Shown here one piece after another: positions 42,620 to 51,556 of a stretch of DNA of 64,000 nucleotides; positions within the stretch are counted from its first letter, which is position 1, and each line of letters starts with the position of its first letter. The DNA comes from Amycolatopsis sp. GM8 (GTDB lineage: Bacteria; Actinomycetota; Actinomycetes; Mycobacteriales; Pseudonocardiaceae): assembly GCF_021653975.1 (NCBI RefSeq), contig NZ_JAJKFK010000014.1, positions 81,321 to 145,320 on the forward strand, read 5' to 3'. The notes under the pieces are model-generated. The model made no database searches, had not been told where the DNA came from, and saw nothing but the letters and a program-made list of their open reading frames with translations. Position numbers and translations under genes: made by a program.

Positions 42620-43875
42620 CACGCGCTCCGGAATTCGATGCCGCGGACCCATTTCGTGCAGTGCACACCCGGCAGCGCCGGCACGATCACGCGCGCCGGG
42701 AAACCGTGATCAAGACTCAGATCCGCGCCGTTGACCTTCAGCGCGAGCAGCGCGTCGGGATCGGAAACCTGCCCGGAGTTGAGCGTCGCCTGCGCGAACG
42801 GGCCCTGTTCGATCGACGACACGAAAGCCGATCCGGGACTGCGCACGCCCGCGAGCGCGGCCAGGTCGCGCAGCCGCACCCCGGTCCAGGTCTGCACGGT
42901 CGACCAGCCCTCCACGCAGGCGATCGGAAGATCCGCGGTGTGCTGCGGCAGCGCGAGCAGCTCGTCCCGGCTGAACTCGCGCCGGGTGCCGCCGGTGAGC
43001 GTCAGCCGCCATCCCGCGCCGGCCGCCCCGTCCGTGATCCCGGCCGCGACGGCGGTTTTGTTGATGGGGTAACGGTTCGCGCCCTCCCCCGGCTCCCGGC
43101 CGCGCGGCAGCAGGAACGCCAGCTCGCGCAGCGGGCCGCCGATCGTCTGCCCGGCGGTGAGCACGGCGACCAGCAGCGCCCCGCCGCCGACCACCCCGAG
43201 CAGCCCGCGCCGGCTCAGCGTCGGCGGCGCCGGATCCGTTGGTACGAGACCGTTTTCGTCGGGCGGCTCGGGTTCCGTCCGGTCGAGCGGCGTCGCCAGT
43301 TCCGTGCGCAGCGAACGGGACCGCAGCGCGCGCACCATGGTCGGCAGCTTCAGCGAAACGTGCGTCACGAACGACGCGATGAACACCCAGGCGCCGAGGT
43401 AGTGCCCGGTGTAGAAACTGAACCCGAACACGTAGTCGTACTGGATGTTCAGGATGCCGGTGGCGATTTCGAACAGGATGCTGCCGACCAGGAGCAGCAG
43501 CGAGATCCGTTCCAGCACGTGCACCAGGGAACGGGCCGGTGGCCAGGAGAACAGTTTCGGGATGACCGACCACAGTTTCGCCAGTACCACGGGCACCAGG
43601 ACGAGCCCGAGCCCGACGTGCAGGCCCTGGGTGAGGCGGAACAGCCAGGACGGCCGGGTTGGCCAGTCGAAGATCGGCAGGTGCAGCCAGCCGACGTCGC
43701 CGGGAATGCCCTGGCCGGGGCCGTACGCGACGTAGTCCAGCAGTCCGGTGAGGACCACCAGCGGGAGGCAGGCCAGCAGCACCGCACCGAACACCGACGT
43801 GAGCCAGGGACCGCGCAGCGGGCTGCGGAACCGGAGGTACCGGAGCGCGCGCGGTCCGGTCGGCGACGTTCTCAC
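42619..43875 (-). CDS. Membrane-anchored molybdopterin-dependent oxidoreductase
   Basis: A 418-residue fusion. The first ~190 residues contain four to five TM helices with several histidines (for example RLTQGLHVGLGLVLVPVV and GFSFYTGHYLGAWVFIASFVTHVSLKL), resembling a cytochrome b561-like heme membrane domain. A linker with SRRGLLGVVGGGALLVAVL adds another hydrophobic segment, then a sulfite-oxidase-type Moco domain (TLTGGTRREFSRDELLALPQHTADLPIACVEGWSTVQTWTGV) in which the Cys of ACVEGW is the Mo ligand. The C-terminus HGFPARVIVPALPGVHCTKWV is conserved. The function may be an electron-transfer reductase or oxidase similar to MsrP/YedYZ fused in one chain; the substrate is not known. Confidence 0.88.
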   Translation of the reverse strand: MRTSPTGPRALRYLRFRSPLRGPWLTSVFGAVLLACLPLVVLTGLLDYVAYGPGQGIPGDVGWLHLPIFDWPTRPSWLFRLTQGLHVGLGLVLVPVVLAKLWSVIPKLFSWPPARSLVHVLERISLLLLVGSILFEIATGILNIQYDYVFGFSFYTGHYLGAWVFIASFVTHVSLKLPTMVRALRSRSLRTELATPLDRTEPEPPDENGLVPTDPAPPTLSRRGLLGVVGGGALLVAVLTAGQTIGGPLRELAFLLPRGREPGEGANRYPINKTAVAAGITDGAAGAGWRLTLTGGTRREFSRDELLALPQHTADLPIACVEGWSTVQTWTGVRLRDLAALAGVRSPGSAFVSSIEQGPFAQATLNSGQVSDPDALLALKVNGADLSLDHGFPARVIVPALPGVHCTKWVRGIEFRSA

Positions 43876-43990
43876 GCGGGGAATGCTAGGTGCGACCGGT
43901 GCGCCCAGAGCGGAATCGCGGCCGCCGGTCAGGAATCCGTAAGACTTGCCTCCACAAAGGACTCAAGCCTGGGCGCTTGCGCTAGCCGAA

Positions 43991-44004
43991 TAGAATGCTA
44001 GCAT
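43991..44004 (+). promoter_or_regulatory. Promoter/operator before RHH-VOC operon
   Basis: TAGAAT (43991-43996) is a good -10 box 14 bases before the GTG at 44011, giving a nearly leaderless mRNA. It overlaps the perfect palindrome ATGCTAGCAT (43995-44004). Short palindromes over a -10 box are typical autoregulatory sites of ribbon-helix-helix proteins, which the first gene encodes. Confidence 0.55.
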
Positions 44005-44010
44005 CATAGC

Positions 44011-44184
44011 GTGGGTGATGACGAGGTCAAGCAGTTCAACGTCTACCTGCCGATCGGGCTGATCAAGCAGGTCAAGCACCATGCCATCGAGGAGGGCCTT
44101 TCCCTCTCGGCGCTGGTCGCGGACGCGCTGCGGGCCTACCTCGGCGATGCCCACGAGCAGCGACCGATCAGAAGGGAGAGCTGA
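44011..44184 (+). CDS. Ribbon-helix-helix (CopG-like) regulator, 57 aa
   Basis: A 57-residue protein read from GTG 44011 to the TGA at 44182: GDDEVKQFNVYLPIGLIKQV, then KHHAIEEGLSLSALVADALR, then AYLGDAHEQRPIRRES. The short strand VKQFNVYLP followed by two helices with the SLSALVADAL motif is a textbook ribbon-helix-helix fold (MetJ/Arc/CopG). It lacks a convincing ribosome site, in line with a leaderless start. The VOC gene starts one base after its stop codon. It probably represses its own operon through the palindrome upstream. Confidence 0.8.
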   Translation: MGDDEVKQFNVYLPIGLIKQVKHHAIEEGLSLSALVADALRAYLGDAHEQRPIRRES

Positions 44185-44185
44185 C

Positions 44186-44515
44186 ATGGGTACCCAGGGC
44201 ATCGACGCCGTGGTCGTGGAGACGCACAACTGGGGCAAGGCCGCGAAATTCTGGCAGAGCCTCGGTTTCAAGCTCGAGTTCGAGACCGACCACAACTCCG
44301 GCAAGCTCACCTGCGGCGACGGACCTTATGTCTTCGTCGTCGAGGTCCCGGAGAGTCAAACACCGCGGATGCAGTGCGTGCTGAAGGTGTCCGATGAGGA
44401 CAGTGTCGACGACAGCCTCGACGTGGTCGCCCCGTTCGAGGAAACCCATTACGGCACAACGGAAATGACCGTGCGAGACACGGACGGCCGGCTGTGGACC
44501 CTGCAGCGCGCATGA
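44186..44515 (+). CDS. VOC/glyoxalase-family protein
   Basis: A 109-residue vicinal oxygen chelate fold protein: AVVVETHNWGKAAKFWQSLGFKLEFETDHNSGKLTCGDGPYVFVVE is a glyoxalase-type half, and EMTVRDTDGRLWTLQRA the second metal-side strand. The role is unknown; VOC proteins include lyases, dioxygenases and antibiotic resistance proteins. It begins one base after the RHH gene and overlaps the downstream methyltransferase by four bases (ATGA at 44512-44515), making a tight three-gene operon. Confidence 0.85.
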   Translation: MGTQGIDAVVVETHNWGKAAKFWQSLGFKLEFETDHNSGKLTCGDGPYVFVVEVPESQTPRMQCVLKVSDEDSVDDSLDVVAPFEETHYGTTEMTVRDTDGRLWTLQRA

Positions 44516-45372
44516 CGGCGGAGCCGGAGGGCACGGCGGTGCGGGTCGCACTGTGGCGGGCGATGCACGTCCAGGTCGACCCGCCACCCCACGTGTTCAG
44601 CGACGAGATCGGGCTGCGACTGGCCGTACCGGATGCCGGCTGGCGCGACCGGCCCGATATGGATCCCAGTGCCACCAAGGGTTTCCGGCTCGGGGTCGTG
44701 TCGAGGGCCCGGTTCATCGAAGACCTGGTCGCCGAGCAGGCCGCCCATGGGATCGCGCAGTACGTGCTGCTCGGCGCGGGCCTCGACACCTTCGCCCAGC
44801 GCAGGCCGGAGCTGGCCGCGCGCCTGCGGGTGTACGAGGTCGACCAACCTGGGCCGCAGGCCTGGAAGCGGCAGCGCCTCGAGGAGCTCGGCTACGGCGT
44901 CCCGGACTGGCTGCGGCTGGTCCCGTCGGACTTCGAGGTGCCCGGGGACTGGTGGAAACGGTTGTGCGCCGCGGGTTTCGACCCCGCTCGGCCCGCGTTC
45001 GTGGCCTCCACCGGCGTCAGCATGTACCTGACGAGGGACGCGACGGCGGCCACCCTGCGCCAGCTCGCGAAGCTCGCGCCCGGCTCGACGCTGGCCATGA
45101 CCTTCCTGCTGCCGGCCGAACTGGTCGACGACGCCGACCGGCCGGGCTTGCGGGCGAGCGAGCAGGGCGCGCGGGCGTCCGGCACCCCGTTCGTCAGCTT
45201 CTACCACCCGCCGGACATGCTGGCCCTGGCGCGCCAAGCAGGCTTCGGCCAGGTCGAGTACATGCCGGGAACGGACCTGGCCGAACGCTATTTCGCCGGC
45301 CGCCCCGACGGCCTCCGACCGTCCACCGGAGAAGGGTTCCTGATCGCCGGCACCAGCGAAAGTGCCCGATAG
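44512..45372 (+). CDS. Leucine-carboxyl-methyltransferase-like SAM methyltransferase
   Basis: A 286-residue methyltransferase of the LCM / TIGR00027 group. GIAQYVLLGAGLDTFAQRRPEL is the characteristic motif I of this group, RVYEVDQPGPQAWKRQRL is the Asp-containing block after it, and FVASTGVSMYLTRDATAATLRQLAKLAPGSTLAMTF is the late conserved block. Actinomycete members methylate carboxyl or hydroxyl groups of metabolites. Start ATG 44512 overlaps the VOC stop. This is the third gene of the RHH-VOC-MTase operon. Confidence 0.9.
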   Translation: MTAEPEGTAVRVALWRAMHVQVDPPPHVFSDEIGLRLAVPDAGWRDRPDMDPSATKGFRLGVVSRARFIEDLVAEQAAHGIAQYVLLGAGLDTFAQRRPELAARLRVYEVDQPGPQAWKRQRLEELGYGVPDWLRLVPSDFEVPGDWWKRLCAAGFDPARPAFVASTGVSMYLTRDATAATLRQLAKLAPGSTLAMTFLLPAELVDDADRPGLRASEQGARASGTPFVSFYHPPDMLALARQAGFGQVEYMPGTDLAERYFAGRPDGLRPSTGEGFLIAGTSESAR

Positions 45373-45480
45373 GCTCGATGATCGGGCCCGAAAGGGTCCT
45401 GACCGCCCCCGGCCGCAACTGAAATCGCGGTCCCGGACGTCTCGTTATCTAATGACGACCGGCGTGGCTGAAGGGACGGC

Positions 45481-48400
45481 ATGACGAATCCGCTGGTGGC
45501 ACAGAAACACGACTCGACCTCGGCGATTTCGGGGATCACCGTGCTCGAGGGTGCCCAGCAGGTCAAACAGGGCATCGAAAGCGGTGACTGGGCCTCGATC
45601 GTGCTGGGGGCGGCGGGCACGGCGATGGACGCGCTGGCGTTCGTGGCCGACCCGTTCGGGTCGATTCTGGCCGCGGGCGTGGGCTGGCTGATGGAGCATG
45701 TCGGGCCGCTCAAGGAGGCGCTGGACAAGCTGGCCGGTGACCCGGACCAGATCACCGCGCATTCGGAGACCTGGAAGAACATCGCCACCGAACTCGGCGG
45801 TGTCGCCACCGACCTGGGCAACCAGGTCAACGCCGACATCCAGTCGTGGACCGGCCCCGGCGCGGACGCCTACCGCCAGCAGGCCGGTGAGGTCGCCAAG
45901 ATGCTGCAGGCCGCGGGCGAAGCCTGCGACGGCGCGTCGAGCGGCGTCAAGACCGCCGGCGAGGTCGTGGCGGCGGTGCGGATGCTGGTGCGCGACATCA
46001 TCTCCCAGGTCGTCGGGCACATGATCTCGTGGGCGCTGCAGGTGCTGTTCACCCTCGGGATCGGGCTCGCCTGGGTCGTCCCGCAGGTGGTGAACCTGGT
46101 CGCCAAGACCGCCAAGGACATCGCCGGCCTGATCTCGAACCTGACCAAGGCGCTCGGCCAGCTGGGCAAGTTGCTGAGCAAGGCCAGCGGCGTGTTCAAG
46201 GACGCGGCCAAGGGGCTCAAGGGTCTCAAACCCGGCCAGGCCGGTAAGGCCGCCAAGCCCGACACGCTCCCGGCGAGCGCCAAGGACGTCAACCCCGGGA
46301 ACGGGACCACACCGTCGGGCGCCGGCAAGGATCTCGGGCTCGACGGCGGCAAGGTCGATCCCCCGCCCAAGGTGGGTGAGGGCGGCGGCACGCCCAAGGG
46401 CGACGCGGCGGACGGCGCGCCGCCCCCGCCGCCGAAGGGCCAGGACGCGCCCAAGGACGGGACGAACGCGTCGAGTGCCAAGGACGGCCCGGACCCGGCG
46501 AAGACCAAGGAACCCGAAGAGAAGTTCTGCGAGTTCGATCCGATCGACGTCGCGACCGGGGACGTCGTGATGACCGAAGTGGACCTGGCGGTGCCAGGTG
46601 AGCTGGGCGAGCTCGTCGTCCGCAACCACGTTTCGTCCTACCGGGACGGTCGCTGGTTCGGTCCATCATGGACGTCCCTTGTGGACGAACGACTGGAGTT
46701 CCGCGCCGGCACGGTGCGGTACTTCTCGGCCGACGCGATGGTGCTGTCCTTCCCGGTGCCCGCGGCGGGCTCGCAGGTCCCGCCCGCACACGGACCGCTG
46801 CGCTGGTTGCGCGAGGTCGGCGGCGGCTACCTGCTCGAAGACCCGGCGCGCGGACACGTCCGGGTGTTCACTCCGGCACCGGGCAACCGGGATGTCTTCC
46901 TGCTGACCGAAGTGCGCACCGAACTCGGCGAATCCATCGAGCTCGAACGCGACGATTCGGGAGCGCCCGAGACGTTGATCCACTCGCTCGGCGCACGGCT
47001 CGCCTTCGAGATCGCGGACGGGCGGGTGCGCGCGATCCGGGGACTGTCCGGCAACGGTGCGGTGCCGGTCGCCGGTTACGACTACGACGAGCACGGGCAC
47101 CTCGCCACGCGCACCAACTCCTCGCCGAATCCCGCGCTGTACCAGCACGATCGGGACGGCCGCCTGCTCGGGTGGACCGGCCACACGGGATCCTGGTACC
47201 GCTACGTCTACGACACCGAAGGCCGCTGCGTGCGAACGGTCGGCGATGGCGGGTTCCTCGACGGCACACTGTCCTATACGGACGGTCGTACGATCACCGT
47301 GGACTCACTCGGCCACCGCAAGGTTTTCGACTTCGACGGCGGCAACGTCGTCGCCGAGACGGGCAAGCTCGGCGGCGTCACCCGCTCGGAATGGGGACCA
47401 CACAACAAGTTGCTCGCGCGCACCGATCCGCTCGGCCGACGCACCGAGTTCGAGCACGACGATTCCGGGTCGCTCCGGGCCGTCGTGCGCCCGGACGGTA
47501 GCCGCGTGCTGCTGCACTGGACCGGTCCGGACCTGGAGATCGAGGTCACCGGTGAAGACGGGCAGGTGTGGCGGCGCGAATACGACGCCGCGAACGTGCC
47601 GGACCCGTACACCGAACAGTTGGGCGTCGACACGGACGAACAGGCCGAACCCGTTGGGGCGCCTGGTGAATCGGAGCGCGACCTGTTCGGCCGCCCGCGC
47701 GAGGTCACGGACGCTGACGGCGCCCGCACGGTCCTGTCCTGGACGGTCGAAGGCGGCCTCCGCGCGCTCACCGGGCCCGCCGGCGGGACGCGGCGCTGGA
47801 CCTACGACAGCACGGGTGCGGAAATCTCGGCGACCGACGAGCTGGGCCGGATCACCGTGACCGAGCCCGGACCGTTCGGCACCCGCCGCACGGTCACCGA
47901 TCCGGCCGGGGCGCGGACGGTTTACCGCTACGACACGGAATTGCGGCTCGTCGAGGTGGTGAACCCGCTCGGCCGGTCCTGGCGCTACAGCCACGACGCC
48001 GACGGTCACCTCGTGCGGGAAGAGGATTTCGACGGCCGGGTCGCGCGCTATGAATACGACGCCGCCGGGCAGCTCACGCGGTCGGTCAACGCCGCGGACG
48101 AGGTCGTCGACTACGGCTACGACCTGCTCGGCAACCTGGTCGAGCGGCGGACGGCCAGCGGGGTGGAGACCTTCCGGTACGACCCGGTCGGCAGGCTCGT
48201 GCAGGCGGTCGGACCGGACGCCGAGGTCGCGCTCACCCGCGACGAAGAAGGCAGGGTGGCCGCCCAGACCACGGCCGGCGCGCGCACCGAGTTCGGCTAC
48301 CAGGAAGAAACCATCACCCGCCACACACCGTCCGGTGTGGACGTTCGGTGGGAGCCGGGCCGGATCCTGGTGTCGGGCCTGGAGATCTCCCTCACCCACG

Positions 48401-50403
48401 ACGACGCCGGCCGGCTGACCTCCTTGTCGGCCGGTGGGAATCCCTTGGTGCGCCAGGAGTTCGACCGCGGCGGCCGGCTGGTCGCCCAGCACACGCCGGC
48501 CGGGGCGACCCGGTATCACCGGCGTCCCGACGGGAGCCTGGCCGCCCTCGAGAATCCCGCCGGTGGTTCGCGCTACGGGTTCGATCAGCTCGGCCGTGTC
48601 ACGACGGTGCGCTCGCCGCACGGGACCGAGACCTACGGTTACGACCTGCTCGGCAATCTCGTCGGTTCGTCGCCGGGCACCGGCGCGGAATCCGGGCCGC
48701 GCCGGTACACCGGGACCGTGATCCAGTCCGCGGGTGGCGTCAGCTACGCGCACGACGCGCGGGGTCGCCTGGTCCGGCGCACCGTGGCCGACCGTACCTG
48801 GAGCTTCTCCTGGGATGCGCTGGACCAGCTGGCCGGGGTGCGGACACCGGACGGCGCGACCTGGCGCTACCGCTACGACCCGCTCGGCCGGCGGGTCGCG
48901 AAGCAGCGGCTGGACGCCGCGGGCGTGGTCGCCGAACAGGTCGCGTTCGTGTGGGACGGCACGCTGCTGGTGGAAGCGGTGCACACGGTGGCCGGCGCGT
49001 TCACCGGCGCGCTGACCTGGATCCACCACGATGACCGCCCGCTGGTGCAGGTCGCCACCGGGCCCGACGGCGCGCGGACGTTCACCGCGCTCGTGACGGA
49101 CGAGATCGGCACTCCGATCGAACTGGTGTCGCTGCAGACCGGGGCCGTGCGTCCGGTTTCGACCAGTTTGTGGGGTCTTACCCGCCCTGGCGACGACGGC
49201 GGCACGCCGCTGCGGTTCCCGGGCCAGTACGTCGATCCCGAGACCGGGTTGCATTTCAACGTGTTCCGGTACTACGACCCGGGCAACGCGCGGTACATCA
49301 GCCCGGACCCGCTCGGTCTGGAGCCGGCGCCGAACCCGGTCGCCTACGTCGGCGATCCGCTGCGGATGCGTGACCCGGTCGGTCTCACCGGGTTCTCGCC
49401 CGGCGACTACGCGCCCGACCGCCCGTTGCGGTCGAGGCGCACCGGCCAGCCGTGCACGGCTGGCGCGCAGGCGTCGCCGTCGCCGAGCCCGCCGGGTTCG
49501 CAGAACAAGCGCAAGGCGGCCGACACGGGATCGGGCCCGGCCAGGAACAAGCAGAAGACGAACGACTACAGCAGCCACCAGCAGGCGATCGACAACCCGT
49601 CGGGTCCCGTCAACGCCAAGACCGGCCGGCACCAGTCGCAGGGCGGCGGCACGACGTCCGGTGGGCCGCATGTCCTGGACGGCAGCAAGAACTACGGCAG
49701 CGTCGGGAGCAAACCTCAGCCAGGGCACAACACCGACGTCATCGAGATGAACAAGGCCGCGCGGGAAGGAAAGCTGAGCCCCGGGTTGCAGAAGCAGATC
49801 GAGGACCTGCAGGGCAAGGACGCGAAGGGCGACGCGTTCATCCGGGGTCACCTGCGCAACGACAACATCGGCGGGCCGGGGCTGTCGCACAACCTGACGC
49901 CGCTGAGCAGTACGGCGAACAAGAACATGAGCGGGTCGTTCGAAGAGCAGCTGAAGAAGACGGACAACTGGCTCAACACCAGCCGCGGCAACCTCCCGGC
50001 CCATGACCAGCTGGCCAGGCAGTGGGGGGACGCCGACGCGAAGACCATCCGCGACGATCTCGGCAAACTACACGCCGAGTACAAAGTGGACGTCAGCAAG
50101 GAGACCAAGTTCGACCATCCCGTCAACGACTTCGAAAAGTCCATTCGCGACCATCTGACCCTGGACGCGAAGTGGAAGTACGGGGACGACACGACCACGG
50201 ACCTGAGCGACGTGACGAAGGCGTACCTCTACCGCAACGGCAAGCTCGGCGAGATGCCGATCTTCCCGCCGGCGGGCACCAAGATGGACACGATCACCGG
50301 CGAGATGAAGATGCCCAACGGCGAGATCTACGACATGGCCGCGGCGAAGAAAGCCCGCCGGGACGAATACAAAGCCATCTACGACAACCTGATGCAGGAC
50401 TAA
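45481..50403 (+). CDS. RHS/YD-repeat polymorphic toxin with nuclease-like tip
   Basis: A 1640-residue protein. Residues 1-~210 are helical and WXG100/T7SS-like (QSWTGPGADAYRQQAGEVAKML) with two hydrophobic helices. A Lys/Pro/Gly-rich linker spans ~250-345. DUF6531 (FCEFDPIDVATGDVVMTEVDL) starts at ~347, YD repeats (for example RYEYDAAGQLTRSVN) run to ~1210, and the RHS core GLHFNVFRYYDPGNARYISPDPLGL lies at ~1255-1280. After this the variable tip begins at ~1303. It carries GHLRNDNIGGPG (His1457) and NLTPLSSTANKNM (Asn1471), the layout of HNH-like nuclease toxins. Secretion is presumably by a type VII system. No immunity gene follows. Confidence 0.9.
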   Translation: MTNPLVAQKHDSTSAISGITVLEGAQQVKQGIESGDWASIVLGAAGTAMDALAFVADPFGSILAAGVGWLMEHVGPLKEALDKLAGDPDQITAHSETWKNIATELGGVATDLGNQVNADIQSWTGPGADAYRQQAGEVAKMLQAAGEACDGASSGVKTAGEVVAAVRMLVRDIISQVVGHMISWALQVLFTLGIGLAWVVPQVVNLVAKTAKDIAGLISNLTKALGQLGKLLSKASGVFKDAAKGLKGLKPGQAGKAAKPDTLPASAKDVNPGNGTTPSGAGKDLGLDGGKVDPPPKVGEGGGTPKGDAADGAPPPPPKGQDAPKDGTNASSAKDGPDPAKTKEPEEKFCEFDPIDVATGDVVMTEVDLAVPGELGELVVRNHVSSYRDGRWFGPSWTSLVDERLEFRAGTVRYFSADAMVLSFPVPAAGSQVPPAHGPLRWLREVGGGYLLEDPARGHVRVFTPAPGNRDVFLLTEVRTELGESIELERDDSGAPETLIHSLGARLAFEIADGRVRAIRGLSGNGAVPVAGYDYDEHGHLATRTNSSPNPALYQHDRDGRLLGWTGHTGSWYRYVYDTEGRCVRTVGDGGFLDGTLSYTDGRTITVDSLGHRKVFDFDGGNVVAETGKLGGVTRSEWGPHNKLLARTDPLGRRTEFEHDDSGSLRAVVRPDGSRVLLHWTGPDLEIEVTGEDGQVWRREYDAANVPDPYTEQLGVDTDEQAEPVGAPGESERDLFGRPREVTDADGARTVLSWTVEGGLRALTGPAGGTRRWTYDSTGAEISATDELGRITVTEPGPFGTRRTVTDPAGARTVYRYDTELRLVEVVNPLGRSWRYSHDADGHLVREEDFDGRVARYEYDAAGQLTRSVNAADEVVDYGYDLLGNLVERRTASGVETFRYDPVGRLVQAVGPDAEVALTRDEEGRVAAQTTAGARTEFGYQEETITRHTPSGVDVRWEPGRILVSGLEISLTHDDAGRLTSLSAGGNPLVRQEFDRGGRLVAQHTPAGATRYHRRPDGSLAALENPAGGSRYGFDQLGRVTTVRSPHGTETYGYDLLGNLVGSSPGTGAESGPRRYTGTVIQSAGGVSYAHDARGRLVRRTVADRTWSFSWDALDQLAGVRTPDGATWRYRYDPLGRRVAKQRLDAAGVVAEQVAFVWDGTLLVEAVHTVAGAFTGALTWIHHDDRPLVQVATGPDGARTFTALVTDEIGTPIELVSLQTGAVRPVSTSLWGLTRPGDDGGTPLRFPGQYVDPETGLHFNVFRYYDPGNARYISPDPLGLEPAPNPVAYVGDPLRMRDPVGLTGFSPGDYAPDRPLRSRRTGQPCTAGAQASPSPSPPGSQNKRKAADTGSGPARNKQKTNDYSSHQQAIDNPSGPVNAKTGRHQSQGGGTTSGGPHVLDGSKNYGSVGSKPQPGHNTDVIEMNKAAREGKLSPGLQKQIEDLQGKDAKGDAFIRGHLRNDNIGGPGLSHNLTPLSSTANKNMSGSFEEQLKKTDNWLNTSRGNLPAHDQLARQWGDADAKTIRDDLGKLHAEYKVDVSKETKFDHPVNDFEKSIRDHLTLDAKWKYGDDTTTDLSDVTKAYLYRNGKLGEMPIFPPAGTKMDTITGEMKMPNGEIYDMAAAKKARRDEYKAIYDNLMQD

Positions 50404-50803
50404 CCCAGCAACCACCCAACGCGGCAGCGGCGGGGCAAGGGACGAAGCCCCAACTCACCGACGAAACGTGCCCAGCCGAGGGGGCAAGGGGCGGAGCCCC
50501 AAACGGGGGTCCAGGGGGCGGAGCCCTCCTGGCGGGGGTCTGGGGGTTCGACCCCCAGGGCAAGGACCGCCCCGCGCCCCGGCGAAACGAGCCGCAGGCG
50601 AGTGAGTAGGTGGAGGGCGCCGCGGGGCGGTGGAACCTGGGGGTCGCTCCACCGCCGCCGCGGCTCCGCCGGACCGAGGGGGGAGGTGTCCGGCGGGTTT
50701 CGGGTACCTGGGACCGCCGGCCCCAGGTGTTGATGGTCAGCGTAATGGCTCGGCGGACCTTAGCGCCATATTGCATCTTGATTTTTCCGGTTTTCGGCCG
50801 GGG
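50404..50803. repeat. Array of GC-rich hairpins downstream of the RHS gene
   Basis: No gene is supported. At least four hairpins follow each other: GGGGC(N10)GCCCC (50432-50451), GGGGCGGAGCCCC (50488-50500), an imperfect CCAGGGGGC/GCCCTCCTGG at about 50511-50532, and CTGGGGGTTCGACCCCCAG (50540-50558), plus GCGGTGGA/TCCACCGC at 50627-50655. The arms recur in similar words (GGGGCGGAGCCC), suggesting REP-like palindromic units. They could terminate RHS transcription and protect the mRNA end. An immunity gene for the toxin was looked for here and not found. Confidence 0.65.
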
Positions 50804-51556
50804 CTAGCCCCACCGGTCGGTGCGTGCGCCGAGTACGCCAAGTGCGACGGCAGCGGCCGTGGACGTACGCAATACGCTGGGGCCGAGCCGCACCGGGACC
50901 GCATCTGCGGACCGCAATGTCCGCAGTTCCGCGTCGCTGATCCCGCCTTCCGGCCCGACGATGAGCAAGATGTCCCCCTCGCGGGGGAGATCAACACGGG
51001 TGAGTCGTTCGTCAGCGCTGCCTTCGAGGACCAGCGCCAACGACGCGGCCTTGGCGACCGCGGCGAGCCCGGTGGTGTCGACGGGCTCCTCGACCGGTGG
51101 CACCCACACGCGCCGCGCCTGTTTGGCCGCCGCGCGCGCCGTGCTCTGCCAGCGGGCAAGCGCTTTCGCGCCGCGGGCGCCGTCTTCCCAGCGGGCCACA
51201 CTGCGTTCCGCGCGCCACGGGAGTACGGCGTCGGCTCCGGCCTCGGTCGCGAGCTCCACCGCCAGCTCGCCCCGGTCGCCCTTCACCAGCGCCTGTACGA
51301 CGGTCACCCGCAGCCGCGGCGCGGGTTCGGTCCACCGCCGCTCGATCGCCAGGTCCAGCGCGGCGTCCCGGCCGGGCCGGACGGCCTCGATCACGCACTC
51401 GGCCGCGGTGCCCGCGCCGTCGGTCAGCACCAGCCGCTCCCCCGCCCGCATCCGCCGCACGGTCACCGCGTGCCGGGCCTCCTCGCCGTCGAGCACGGCA
51501 CGCGTGCCCGGCGGCAACGCCGCGACGAGGAACACCGGCGACGTGGTGCCCGGCAT
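50804..51556 (-). CDS. rsmE: 16S rRNA (uracil-1498-N3)-methyltransferase
   Basis: A 250-residue SPOUT methyltransferase. An N-terminal PUA-like barrel (RAVLDGEEARHAVTVRRMRAGERLVLTDG) precedes the trefoil-knot SAM domain: VQALVKGDRGELAVELATEAGADAVLPW, ILLIVGPEGGISDAEL and VRLGPSVLRTSTAAAVAL are the RsmE signature. It methylates U1498 of 16S rRNA, near the decoding centre. Its ATG overlaps the dnaJ stop codon (TAATG at 51554-51558), the standard hrcA-dnaJ-rsmE order in actinomycetes. Confidence 0.95.
   Translation of the reverse strand: MPGTTSPVFLVAALPPGTRAVLDGEEARHAVTVRRMRAGERLVLTDGAGTAAECVIEAVRPGRDAALDLAIERRWTEPAPRLRVTVVQALVKGDRGELAVELATEAGADAVLPWRAERSVARWEDGARGAKALARWQSTARAAAKQARRVWVPPVEEPVDTTGLAAVAKAASLALVLEGSADERLTRVDLPREGDILLIVGPEGGISDAELRTLRSADAVPVRLGPSVLRTSTAAAVALGVLGARTDRWG

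Noticed and set aside
47305..50004. 899-codon minus-strand open frame opposite the RHS gene
   Set aside because: Shadow of the YD-repeat gene; Arg/Pro/Gly-rich with no domain.
50404..50803. Immunity gene for the RHS toxin
   Set aside because: Only low-complexity frames in GC-rich hairpin DNA; none has a start site or plausible protein.
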